Positions 36,201 to 47,352 of a stretch of 64,000 nucleotides of DNA are shown here, piece by piece. The notes under the pieces were generated by a model, which was given only the letters and a program-made list of their open reading frames with translations, had not been told where the DNA came from and made no database searches. This DNA comes from Onthophagus taurus (lineage: Eukaryota; Arthropoda; Insecta; Coleoptera; Scarabaeidae). The position numbers and the translations under genes were made by a program. The stretch spans positions 17,365,001 to 17,429,000 of the forward strand of contig NC_091972.1 of assembly GCF_036711975.1 (NCBI RefSeq), given 5' to 3'. Each line of letters begins with the position of its first letter. Position 1 is the stretch's first letter.

Positions 36201-39200
36201 CTCGATAGTCTTGATCTGCTTCCTTTCGGGATAAATACTGGTAGTCAAACATAATCATGGATTATAACACTTTTAAAGGTGTTGAGATTGTTGACAAATT
36301 TTGCGCGTAATTGTGATTTATAATTCATTATTAAACATTGCTGGTATTAATAGTATGGTTATCAAAACCAGAAGAAACATAACATAATAAAATCCCCTGT
36401 TAATCTTACCAATATTACAACAATTTGACAGTTATTATAGAAAAAACCAATCATAATTTATTTTACCTGTATAACTATTTTGATCTACATCCAACGCATT
36501 GGATAAACTAAATCCAAAACCGCGGATATTTTCATAAACTGATTTCCCTCGAATTTTTTGCAATAACATATAACTATCTTCATTTTTATTGAATAAATGT
36601 ATACTTCCAGACATTTCATCTTCGTACGGAGCTGATATAGCAACAACTAAAAAGTAAAAAATTAATTAATTGTAATTTTTTAATTATACAAGTACCATTC
36701 AACAAATTGTTTCCAAATTTTCCCAAAAAACTCATAGCAAATCCAAACCTCCCACCAGCTTTAATCCCACAAACAGTTTGGGAAAGTGGTAAATTTGGCT
36801 AAAATTAAAAAAAAAATCAAAATTCTAAAATGATTAATTATGTTTTTAGTACAGTTAATCCATAAAAGATATAAACACATCCTTCTTCATAACTTTTCAC
36901 ACTGTACATTGGAGCACTTATAAAAAGATCGCTATTTGCCACTAGAAGTGTATGGCCAAAATAAGATCCGAATTGATCTCCATTAAATATTTTTAAAAGA
37001 GTATACGGAAAATGTGAGTATGAATAAATTTGTACTTGACCATGAACTTTGCTTCCTTTTGGCGCGCCCGCTACTATACACGAAATCATTCTTCCTCGGA
37101 AGTTAAAAGATCCGTATTCGAGTGAATAACCTAAAAATCAAATTGCAACTAAAATTGGGGAAAATTCATAACATTTTGTTTTAAAGTACCTAAATAACTA
37201 AGTTTTTCTACTTTTGATTCTGGATTTAATTCGGCGTCGTCTCCATCAAAGCTATACTTTAAGATGGTTCCTTTCCAGGATAAAACGCCAGGTGCTCCAA
37301 GTAAAAAACCCACGTTGGGCTAAAATAATTATTAAAAATGAATTGTTTTAAAAAATAAATGAAAAATATTTGTTTACAATATATTTTATGGAAAATCCCA
37401 ATTGTCCATGAGAATATAAATATTCTAAAGTTTTATTGTAACGTCCAATTTGGCGACTTGCTAAAAAAAATTTTAATTAATCAACTTTTAACTTAAATGT
37501 AACTATATAATTACGTTTGCTTAGAGGCGAATATTCCTTAAAAGTTTTTTGTTTAAAATAACAAATTCCATTTGTATGATATTTTTCGTCTGCATATTGA
37601 GGATTACAAATCTAAAAATTATGACTATGTTTAACTTTATTCGTAGGTGCCAAGGGCGGTAAAATCTAAAAGGACTGCAATATCCCGGGAATCCCATGCT
37701 TAATTTATTCTGTTCGTGTTTTGTAATGTTATTTTGAGACATAATAAGGGTCATAATATAAAAGATCTTGATCGAGTTCAGGTTCTTGATCGGTCTCCCG
37801 AATGTTTCTATTTCTTTTAGTTTTAGTTCAATAAAAATATACAACAATCTAATGCTAAACAACAACTACAACTAGCCACTATAGCAAGCAAATAGAAGCT
37901 CAGAGAAACTCACCGTCCGGATCTGAAGCAAAAAAGAAGGAAGTATTTCTACTTGGAAATATTATTTCTCTCTTCAAATCCGATTTGCATCATACGTCTA
38001 GGAACCGACTTAGATGCCAAGAAATTTTACGATAGAAATCAGAAAAAAATAGATAAAAAGTAAAATTAAAAGTTTATGTCTTTTATTTTATATAGAATAA
38101 TTAACTAATTAACTGAACTAATTAGTGTCGGTTCTTGGCCATCTTCAGAGACACCTCAAATAAATTAACATCTCTCATCTTATCCATTTTACAAACGACA
38201 GCGGTAGGTAGCGCTAGATAGCATAAGATATCACTATGTTGCATATTTTTATTGCACTAAAACCAGAACTAATACTAAACCTAGAACTAGGATCATTCGG
38301 GTTTAGCCATCTTGAGAGACGTGGAACTAAATCCGAATGTTTCTAGTTCTTGGTATAGTGTTAGTTCTAGTGGCAGTGATAAGTAGCGCTAGTTAGCATA
38401 ACATATTACTATGTTAGTCGCTATTATAGTCGTAATCTTCATAAAATAACCTTTAAAGTGAGTCCAAACATGACGCATTTATCTCATAAAACCAAAACTT
38501 CGAACTTTCAACTTTTATATTTATCAACTTCATATCTAACTTTAATATTAATGGAGATACAATTACTTCTGGTTTGAAACGTCAACGTCAATTTTGACAT
38601 ATTTGTCATCTTCATTAAAAAAAACCTTTAAAATGAGTCCAAAGATGACGCACATCTCAAAGAACAAAAAAGTTAGAATAAAAAACATTAAACCCAAAGT
38701 TAACAACAATGAAAATAGCAATTCAATTTTTAAATATTAATATCAACCGTAAATTATTACAAATGTGGAAGATTACGGAAGATTACAAATGTGTCAAAAT
38801 TGAGGTTGACTTCAGGTTTAACATGAAGTTAGTTATTCATATAATAGACAAATTTATTAAAAAAAACCTCTAAAATGTGTACAAACAAGACGCACTTATC
38901 ACAAAAAAGTTAGAAAAAAGAACATTAAATCTTAACTTTGTAACAATGAAGATAGCAATTTAATTTTTAAGTGTTAATACCAACCTTAATGTTTTATTTT
39001 TTTTTATTATATTTTTTGTTTTTGTGACAAATATTAAAACATTTTATAAAAATTAAGAATATGTCAAAATGACAGTGACATTTCGAACAGGAAGTTGCTT
39101 ATATCTCGAGTAATATTAGAATTAAACGTATCATGTTTGGGCTGATTTTAAAGGATTTTTTTCACGGCGATAAATATGTCAAAATTGACATTCACATTCT

Positions 39201-41440
39201 TAACCGGAAGTTGACCGTAACTTCATTAATATTTAAGATAAATATGTCGTGTTTGTACTCATTTTAAAGGATTTTTAATGAAGATTACAAACATGTCAAA
39301 ATTGAGGTTGACATTTTAATCCTGAAGTTAGTTACCATATAATAGAAGTTGTATAACTGAACTTAATCTAGTGTTAGTCACTTTTTCAAGAAAATCGTCG
39401 ATTTTTAAGTCACATGATAATTCTTGATTTCCCAAGTTTCTTAATATTTCTTTTGTTAAAAAAGAGCGCTCTTTAATTTTAACCTGTAAACTTGTAACAC
39501 TTCGTCCTTAATTTCATATTACAATTTTTTAAACTTTAATTTTGTAAATTAGTAACTAATAATCTGATTTTGACTTCGATATGTGATCTTTTTTAACAGA
39601 AGAAAAAGAAACATTAAGAAATTTGTTTGTATAATGGATAAGATGAGAGTTGTTAATCTATTTGTAGAGTCTTTGAAGATGGCCAAGGGCCGAAAGTAGT
39701 TAGATTTAAATTCTATATAAAATAAAAACAGTTTAAAAGTAGAAAATCAAACTCTAGATTATTTTACAAAACGAACCGTACCAAACTTTTGTACTTGTGA
39801 TAGTTGTCATCAGTGTTCTGTGATAAAAATAGACAGACACCAAACAATTTTCAACAGTTTGAGCCTGTCTATTCTGAGAAGTCTCATATTTTTAGAGAGA
39901 TGAAAACGAAAAATCTCGTTTTTCTCAACATTGTTCATTTGTCGCTTAGTCAAGTGATACATAATGCGGTTCAATTAATGCAGCCAGAACAACAAAAGCA
40001 AACACCAAATAGTAATCCTAATTTAACATTCAGTACAGACAGAGGAAAATCTACAAAGAATTGTGAGGAGTCGTTATCAGATATACTACGTGACAACAGG
40101 ACGAAGAAAGTAGATGACGATAGATATTTTCTTCTATCGCTACTTCCAGCGTTTAAGAAATTCGACAAAGTCTAGAAACTTATGGCCTATGTCAAAATGA
40201 ATCTACACAGCTCTATTCTGTCTCAAGACTCCCAAAGCAGTTATTGTACCAACCTCAATTATGCACTTCTTTTGCTAGTCTGTCAACTCAAGATGCATTA
40301 CCGTTTGCAAGATCCTCATCATCATGGGATGATGGATCGTCGATATACAATACAACCACATTAACCATTTGAGTCCCAATCAGTGCCATTATTTCGAAAA
40401 AACTCAGCACATTTCGAGCATTGCGCTATCACCGAGTTATCATCGTTTTAAAGCTATCACGCCACTTGGGTCTTTTCGAACTCATTTAGAAAAGCGCCAT
40501 AGCGCTGCTAGGGATACTTGCGACGAAAAAGTTTGATGTTTTTTCAATGCGATTTAAGTTATATACATAAGTTTTAGTAATAACTGACTGAACCTGAACG
40601 TGATGTGACGAATTGTCCCGATACTGACGTCATTTTCTAAATTACAAAATAACAAAGGATGTAGCAGTCCTTTTTGATTTTACTGTCCTTAGTAGTTAGC
40701 ATTAGTTAATTTATTTATTGATAAATTCTATAGTATGTCAAATTAGTTGTCAATTTGACAATTGTAAATAAAAGCATTTTCGTTATAAACGTGTGGTACC
40801 ACTATCTTTCAAATTTGACAAGTTAAAAATTATACTTTCACCAATACAACGAAATAAATAATATAAGTATGAAAGAATTACAACAAATTTTTAACAATTT
40901 ACACAAATAAATATTTGTTTATAAAACAAATAAGATTACGATTGACCACGGATTTTCCCATTATTAATAAGCTTGATAAAGTTTTTTAACAACAGATGTC
41001 ATTACAAGTCAAATTTTTTTAAAATTAAACTTACAACTGTATTTCTATTAGCAACTCCTGTACCGCTTATTGAAGCACCCACAAAATTAATTTCTACAAA
41101 AAAACATTTTATTAATAAAGAATTTAAAAAAACAAACATTTAACTTACTACTAGGCTTTAAAGGAACATTAAACCTCTGACATCCATCCTCAATGGTACA
41201 AGAACGAACAACGTTATCTTTAGGAGCGGCCGATAATAACTGGAAACTTTATTTACAATTAAATAAAATTAATAAATTAAAAAATTTGCATTACCGTTTT
41301 ACATCTAAATATTCAAGATAAACACTATATCCAAAATATCCACTACTATTAAACACAATTGTATTCTGGGGATCAAAAATAGATCCATCGGCGATTATCG
41401 TACAAAAAGTGATAAAAATTATCTTCAGAAGACTCTTCAT
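30230..41440 (-). CDS. Integrin alpha-PS-type subunit
   Basis: Cell-surface adhesion receptor alpha chain. Exons (complement): 41440-41295, 41246-41149, 41093-41035, 37611-37515, 37460-37378, 37319-37190, 37130-36853, 36798-36696, 36646-36467, 32197-31911, 31849-31792, 31741-31419, 31367-31207, 31150-30973, 30911-30671, 30613-30541, 30487-30361, 30307-30230. All junctions are in phase: 899 aa, shorter than the usual 1,000-1,100. It has a signal peptide (MKSLLKIIFITF) and a seven-bladed FG-GAP propeller (FVGAS, LLGAPGVLSWKG, VAGAPKG, ISAPMYS, ISAPYED, AVGAYLS). Stalk domains follow, then a furin-type site KRKR at 743-746, a membrane helix at about 849-870 and a juxtamembrane KFFKRR. Only DVDQNSYTD (384-392) keeps a Ca-binding pattern; other blades have lost theirs. 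The consensus GFFKR glycine is lysine. Probably an alpha-PS3-clade member (inference). Introns of 3-4 kb hold TEs. Confidence 0.93.
32198..33044. other. No gene seen in integrin intron
   Basis: A GC-richer patch near 32230-32330 and splice-like sites near 32490 and 32548 are visible, but I cannot connect them to a gene. Probably decayed transposon. Confidence 0.35.
33045..33227. mobile_element. Small mariner-type MITE
   Basis: The ends are CAGGTGTTCCATTT and the inverse of CAGGTGTCCCCCCT, with TA on both sides. No coding. Confidence 0.55.
33382..34886. mobile_element. Long-armed foldback MITE, mariner type
   Basis: The ends are CAGGGTGGTTCAAATTCGAT and an inverse ending at 34886, with TA duplications. 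The arms can be followed for well over 150 bp (AATGCCGAAAACCTC, ATTGAAAATATCG). The left arm is interrupted by a hAT MITE at 33544-33905. Sequence near 34165-34215 (ACAGTTTCCTGTAAATT) is shared with 53345-53590. Confidence 0.85.
33544..33905. mobile_element. hAT MITE nested in foldback element
   Basis: Near-perfect 23-bp termini start CAGAGCCCGGACAGTTTAGG. The exact 8-bp duplication GTTATTAT lies at 33536-33543 and 33906-33913. Removing it restores the arm of the host element, so the order of insertion is clear. Confidence 0.9.
34985..35214. repeat. Direct repeat, about 134-bp spacing
   Basis: About 95-105 bp (ATCTTAATAAGAATCAAAAA through ACTGTCAAATGTCAAA) occurs at 34986 and again at 35120, as a two-copy tandem. 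Confidence 0.8.
35460..36250 (-). pseudogene. LINE endonuclease relic
   Basis: The minus strand near 35850-35730 reads TYRRADCDSDNYLVGIHYRSR, the end of an apurinic-type endonuclease (the R..DCDSDHYLV block). A linker region (FVERLKDEE, Y..NT) follows at lower coordinates. Stops throughout. Confidence 0.6.
38040..39735. repeat. Inverted foldback repeat block
   Basis: TTCTTGGCCATCTTCAGAGA...CTCATCTTATCCATT near 38145-38190 is mirrored at about 39640-39700. Between them lie many short units (AAAATGAGTCCAAACATGACGC, AAAGGATTTTTAATGA, TGTCAAAATTGAGGTTGACA) in both orientations. The same units recur at 42980-43810 and 46800-47110. Confidence 0.7.
39804..40175 (+). pseudogene. BESS-motif protein relic
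   Basis: The frame ends DDDRYFLLSLLPAFKKFDKV followed by a TAG stop at 40173-40175. The same frame continues KLMAYVKMNLHSS. Together this looks like a BESS protein-interaction motif cut by the stop. BESS motifs accompany MADF DNA-binding domains in insect transcription factors and in accessory proteins of some transposons. No MADF domain can be read upstream. Confidence 0.5.
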
Positions 41441-41749
41441 TATTATGTTGTACCACATCCGATGTTGTTCGACGACAAACTGATTCACTTGGTCAACTCT
41501 CGTCCTATTGTTATCGAAATGCAGTTTAATCACTATTTTTTTACATCCATCCGTTGTTAATTTTATTACACTTAATGAAATAAAAAGTTCTTTGACTGTT
41601 CCACAACGTTTTAAACATTAAGGGGGAATTTTCGACAAAAAATCATTGAGTTGTTTTTATTGTTATTGTCAGCTAATTTGCAATTAGTAATTTGCTGACT
41701 AATAACGTATCATCTAATTTAGAAAAATCCTTGAATTTTGTGTCCAGTC

Positions 41750-42560
41750 ACACTTCCATCCAGTCACACTTCCTCCTTTTCCGGTTGAGCACTCATATTT
41801 AATCTTTCCTCAAAATTCTCTGTCCATCTTTCCAGTATCTCTCCCTTTTACTTGCTATATTCCTTGCTTTATTACGACACAAGTTTATCCATGGTAGGAA
41901 ATCCTTCCTATTTTTATTAATTTTCTGATAAAATTTGCTATCCTTTCTTTCCCTGTTATGCATCTTCTTTTCTTCTCCTCTCGGCCGTCTGTAATCTTCC
42001 TGCGTTTATCTGGTTCTCTACCTTTGTTGTAGTGCTTCATATTGTAGCTCCTCAGGTGTGTCGGTTCTTGTGTGAATCACCCTGTATACATAGTGTTTAC
42101 TATTAATTTCTCTGTAATTTCTCTCTGTAAACTGGATACAAACACAAAATAAATAATAAATATACTACATTTTTTCTGGCTATTATCTCTGCGCATTCTT
42201 TATCAAACCAGGTTTCATCTCGCTTTTATCATTTTTCTTTTCACAATGTATCGTTCGCCACCTCTTCAATGCCTTGTCTACATTTAGCCCAATATTGGTT
42301 TATATTTATTGCTGTATCGTTGGCCAGCTCTGTTAGTTTTTCTTCTAGTCCTTTCTGATATTTGTTCCCCTGCTCATCGTTTTTGAGTTTTGTTGTGTCA
42401 TACTTCTTTCTTCTACTTCCTACGCTTTTCTTCATATTAGATATTCATGCTCTTATTTTCGTTTCCAAAAGTTAGTGATTCGACTCTATATTCGGTCCTC
42501 TTTAACTTTACTGCAAAAAAAAAATTTATTGAGTTATCCTGTGATAGCTCCTTGAAAGCG
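41750..42560 (-). pseudogene. LINE relic between endonuclease and RT
   Basis: The minus strand reads YDTTKLKNDEQGNKYQKGLEEKL at about 42400-42330 and ILERWTENFEERLN near 41850-41800, the linker preceding the RT domain of RTE/Jockey-like LINEs. The RT itself is missing. Confidence 0.6.
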
Positions 42561-42599
42561 ATTTTTAAAGACCACTCTTTACTTTAATAGGCTTTTGAC

Positions 42600-42800
42600 T
42601 CAGTATTGGAAATGAATTCTCTATTTTGTTAGAAAAAGCTATCAAAGTTTTATTACTTTTTTGCGCAACATATCTATGTGAAAAAGAATTTTCCAAATAT
42701 ACTTATTTGAAAGATAAATACAGAAACAGATTAAATGCAGAACCTGATTTAAGACTGAAACTGTCAGACATTGAGCCTATTCTAAGTTTAAATTTATGTG
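42600..42800 (+). pseudogene. hAT transposase C-terminal scrap
   Basis: It reads ATYLCEKEFSKYTYLKDKYR, then NRLNAEPDLRLKLS. This is the hAT dimerisation region at the extreme C-terminus of ZBED5-like transposases. Only this end remains. Confidence 0.75.
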
Positions 42801-42979
42801 TTCTAGCAAACAGGCGCAAGTGTCTCATTAAGAGTGTTGTGTCAATTTTGTGTTTTGATTTTCTTGTATGTATGTATTATTTTTGTATGTGTTATTTTTT
42901 TGTTATGAATTAAGAGTGTCGTATCAATTGTCCTGTATGATATAATGGTCTTGTATAACATGGAAAATAAAAAATTCTA

Positions 42980-43810
42980 CAAAATTTTATTTTTTCTTAC
43001 CTGTCATTTTAAAGGTTTTTTTAATAATTACAAATATGTCAAAAATGGCGTTGACATTCCTAACCTGAAGTTCACCATAACTTCATTAATATTGAAAATA
43101 TATGTCGTGTTTGTACTCATTTTACAGATTTTTATAATAAATATTATAAATATGTCAAAATTGAGGTTGACATTTTAAACCTGAAATAGTTATCATATAA
43201 CAGACAAATGGACAACTTCATGGTGTTCTTTTATGATGTATTGTATTCTTTATTAAAAAAAAACCTTTAAAATGAGTATTAAAAGGGTTTAATGTTTCAT
43301 TAAACGAAGTAAGCAGCTATGTATGAAGATGCAATTTAATTTTTAAATATTAATTCCAACCTTAATTTTTATTTTTTTTTATTATATTTTCGTTTTTGTG
43401 ACAAATTTTGACACATTTTATAAAAATTAAGAATATATCAAAATGACATTGACATTTCAAACCGGAAGTTAGCTATCATATAATCGACAAATGGACAACT
43501 TCATGGTGTTCTTTCATGATGTATTGTTTATTAAAAAAAACCTTTAAAATGAGTCCAAACAAGACGCGTTTTTCTCAAAAAACAAAAAAGTTAGAATAAA
43601 AAACACTAAACTCGAAGTTAGCAACAATGAAGATAGCAATTTAATTTTTGAATATTAATACCAACCTTAAATTTGGATTTTCTTTATTATATTTTCGTTT
43701 TTGAGAAAAATTTTAACACATTTTATAAAAATTAAGAATATATCAAAATGACATTGACATTTCAAATCGGAAGTTGTTTATATCTCGAGTAATATTAGAA
43801 TTAAGAGGAT
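42980..43810. repeat. Dispersed short repeat cluster
   Basis: It contains the same TTTAAAGG, AATATGTCAAAATTGAGGTT and TGACATTTYAAACCGGAAGTT units as 38400-39350, in both orientations. No genes. Confidence 0.65.
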
Positions 43811-44970
43811 AACCTATTAGCAAAAACAACGAATACCATTTTATTCAGCCATCGTTTAAAATTTTTGTATGTATGTTACATCAAAATTTCTATTTTTTTA
43901 TATAGTTTTTAGTGATGCATTTAGTTTTTTCAAAAAATGTCGCGTAACGTTTCTAAAATCACGTTTTAACAAATTTTTAAAAACGGAATGCATCATGAGG
44001 TAGTGGAATGTAAAGTAAATCATATTTAAAGAGTTCAATTTTTTTATTAAATGCAGCAAATTTAAATAAAATGGGTTTAAAACGTGTAGTTCGTTTTGAT
44101 TGCTTGTGGAGTATAAATACGGCAACATCGCAAATATTGCTCCGTCCCAAACATTGCCCGAGACATAGTGGAGCTCGGTATTCTCAGTAACCGAGACGTC
44201 GGCGTAGTGTCTCCCAAGAAAAACAAACCTGAAGCGATTAATATTTTCGGATAGATCAAAAAATTTTTATATCATTAATTTAAATTTAAACATTTAATTT
44301 ACGTAGAATGCAAAACAATGTCTAAATGTGGCAATACATTTTTAATAATGAGAATATTTGCACAATTATCTGATCATCTACTATTAGATTAATTATTAAA
44401 ATAAATACAAAATAAAAATATAAAGAAGCACCAAAGGTATATTTTAAAATAAATAATACAATATAAATAATAAAAAAATATATTAACTCACAAAACCTAA
44501 AAATTTTCTTAATAACAATTTTTAAATTTTTTCAAACATTTTCTGATATAAGGGTACTAAAATTTTACATCATCGTAAAGAGAAAAACAATCTCTATCAA
44601 ATGAGCCTAACGAAAGGGTACATTGCCATTTAAAAAAATTCAAGTGTTATTCATTGCTCATTTGTTTTCTGAAATATAAACAATTGAATGCTGTCTTATT
44701 ATGGCAAATAAAATATTAAACAACTTTTGTATAAAATGTTTTTTTATAAAGTCAACATTTACCGAGATATATACTATATTCCATAAATAATGGGCACCCT
44801 ATATATGGTGTTTATATATGGGTCACAAAATATATGGTGTTTCTGTAAGTGGTGGCATAATTTCAACCACATATACTACCAAACATATAACAAAACATAT
44901 AACAAACATATAAAACAAACATATACTAGCAAAAATTATGACAGCTAGTCTAAACATTTTTAATCTTTAA
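43811..44970. other. No gene; TATA-box and GC hairpin patch
   Basis: GTATAAATACGGCAACATCG lies at about 44110. It is followed by a GC-rich patch with a stem CTCGGTATTCTCAGTAACCGAG (44174-44195). Could be promoter-like TE sequence such as an LTR. Nothing else recognised. Confidence 0.35.
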
Positions 44971-44973
44971 ATA

Positions 44974-46388
44974 CAGGTTGATTTATTAGCTCACCATCAA
45001 ACTTTGACATATGATAGCTAATCCAATTACCAAAAAAAAAAATATTAATGAACATATATCCTATTTCAATTATTTACGAAATTATAACACTTTAAAGTTT
45101 TCTGCAGCGAATTTATTAATAATCAGTAAAATCAAACATTCAACAAAAACAAAGTTGTCATTGTAATATATCAGTTTGGTGTAAGGTTTAATTATTACAT
45201 ACAAGAAGAAACTCAAAATGTACGCTTATAGCACTGAAGAGTATGCTGATATAATTTTCGTGTATTTTTTTTCATTTTCATATTATTCAGTTTTTAGCGA
45301 TTCTTTCAGAAGACTTTGAGAAACAGGTAATCCTATTCGACCGCATGTAGTTAATGTAGCGGACGAAGAAGCTGTAATTAATACTGTCATTGATAATCCT
45401 TCCATTAGCACTCGAAGAATAGCACACAACATACATGTAAGTCAACATTTTGCATGGCGCGTATTGAATCGACAAGTCCTTCATCCGTATCGTAAACAGA
45501 ACGTTCAAGCTCTACAGCCAGGAGATAATCAGCAACGGTTAGCATTTTGTGAATGGTTATTGTAGTAACATGCCCAAAATAATGACTTCATTTCAAATGA
45601 TCGCTGGACAGATGAATCATGTTTTACACGAGATAATAAATAATTACCATAATGAACATATCTGGGCATTACAAAATCTGCATGCGATTAGACCAAGGAA
45701 ATTTCAACAACGTTTCAGCATCAACGTTTGGGGTGGATTATTTAACAACAATTTACTAGGTTTGCATGTACTTGATGGACGTTTGAACGCTGTAAACTAC
45801 AGATTTTTTTGAACAACACACTTTTTGATTTACTTGAAGCTATAGCTCTTAATGTATGTAATTCAAAATATGTGGTACCAGCACGATGATGCCCCCCTCA
45901 TCGCGGAAGAGTAGTTGTCGAGTGGTTAAATAATTATTTTCCAAACAAGTGGATTGGTAATGGTCCATTTGCTTGGCCACCTAGATCCCCCGACCTTAAT
46001 CCATTGGATTTCTACTTATTGGGTCATATGATACAAATTGTGTATCAAGTGGAAATTAACACACGAAAACAGTCATTAAACAGAATACAAATGGCTGCTA
46101 CTGGAACAAGAAATCAACCAGACATTTTAATTCGGCTGAAGAACTCTTTAATTCGTCATTGTGAAGCATGTATTCCTTCTTCAGAAGGAGTCTATTTTGA
46201 ACAATATTTGTAATATTTATGTGTTTTAAAAATAATGTAGCAGTTAATTATGATATAAAAATTAAAACTTTAAAGTGTTATAATTTCGTAATTAATTAAA
46301 ATAGGACATATGTTCATTAACATTTTTTTTTGTAATTGGATTAGCTATCATATGTCAAAGTTTGATGGTGAGCTGATAAATCACCCTG
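44974..46388 (+). mobile_element. Mariner/IS630-type element, transposase broken
   Basis: The ends are CAGGTTGATTTATTAGCTC and inverse, with arms of about 130 bp and TA duplications. The plus strand encodes VVNVADEEAVINTV, ISTRRIAHNIHVSQHFAWRVLNR (helix-turn-helix), then after frameshifts WCPPHRGRVVVEWLNNYFPNKWIG and WPPRSPDLNPLDFYL (third catalytic Asp region). Then a C-terminus runs to a stop near 46213. It is full-length but has several frameshifts. Confidence 0.85.
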
Positions 46389-46800
46389 TATAAATCAATA
46401 AATGGCTAAGGTATAGATTATCTGTAATAATTTCAATGATTTGTCATATACAGATAAAATTTGGTATACTGTGCAATTTTATAATGAGGAATCTGATAAG
46501 ATCGGCATCCACCAACATCCCTTTTCGTGAAAATATATAATTTTAACTAACAATTGATAATAATGAAATACTAGCAATAACAGCTATGTTCCAAAAAGCG
46601 GCCCCGGCTCGTATTCAAATGCATTCAACTAAGAATAAAATCAACGTCGCTGATTGTCGGGGAATTACCCGACAATCGGACAGTCCTGGTCGTCATCGGC
46701 CTGGCGCGCCAGCCCGATCGAGTACACGTGGAGCGGTGTTGCCGCATTAAGCGTGTTCACGAGGGAATCTCGTTTCGAATTTTTCGCCAGCTAGGTAGGC
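46389..46800. other. GC-rich island with hairpin
   Basis: Positions 46590-46790 are strikingly GC-rich for this window. They contain a perfect 10-bp stem GATTGTCGGG/CCCGACAATC (about 46654-46679) and the palindrome CTGGCGCGCCAG. No ORF or known domain. Possibly part of an LTR element. Confidence 0.4.
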
Positions 46801-47110
46801 CTCTTAAACGTATCATGTTTGGGCTGATTTTAAAGGACTTTTCTCACGACGATTATAAATATGCCAAAATTGATGTTGACATTCCTAACCGGAAGTTGAC
46901 CATAACTTCATTAATGTTGAAGATAAATATGTCGTGTTTGTATTCATTTTAAAGGATTTTTAATGAAAATTACAAATATGTCAAATTGAGGTTGACATTT
47001 TAAACCTGAAATTAGTTATTATATACAGTGAAATTCCCCTAACTCGAATCACTATGGGAGCGGAAGAAATGTATTCTTTATTAAAAAAAACTTGAAAATG
47101 TATCCAAACA
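46800..47110. repeat. Third copy of dispersed repeat units
   Basis: CGTATCATGTTTGGGCTGAT through TTGAGGTTGACATTTTAAAC matches 39125-39340 closely. A pogo-like terminus CAGTGAAATTCCCCTAACTC starts at about 47027. Confidence 0.65.
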
Positions 47111-47352
47111 TGATACGATTTAATTGTAATGTTACTCAAACATTTTATTACATTTTCTTTTCTAATTTTAATAATTTGTACGTATAATAAGTTGCCTATA
47201 TAAACCAACTCTTTTCATTCAAACTTAACCTATATTCATTATTTGACAATCAGTTTACTTTACTGGGTGCTGCCTCTTCCCAATCTCTCTTTATCTATAA
47301 ATAATGCAAATCTAAAATTAAATCTTCCATTTATTAAGAAAAAGAACAAAAA

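Larger units (their letters stand above)
37652..40691. mobile_element. DNA transposon with BESS-protein relic
   Basis: The ends AAGGGCGGTAAAATC (about 37652) and the inverse of AAGGACAGTAAAATC (about 40691) extend to about 35 bp (AAAAGGACTGC). They match the MITE at 58240-58569, which looks like its short derivative. Inside are a foldback repeat (38040-39735) and a MADF/BESS-type ORF. It sits wholly in an integrin intron. Confidence 0.6.

Noticed and set aside
37521..37865. 114-codon minus-strand ORF
   Set aside because: It overlaps an integrin exon in the wrong frame and runs through intron and transposon sequence.
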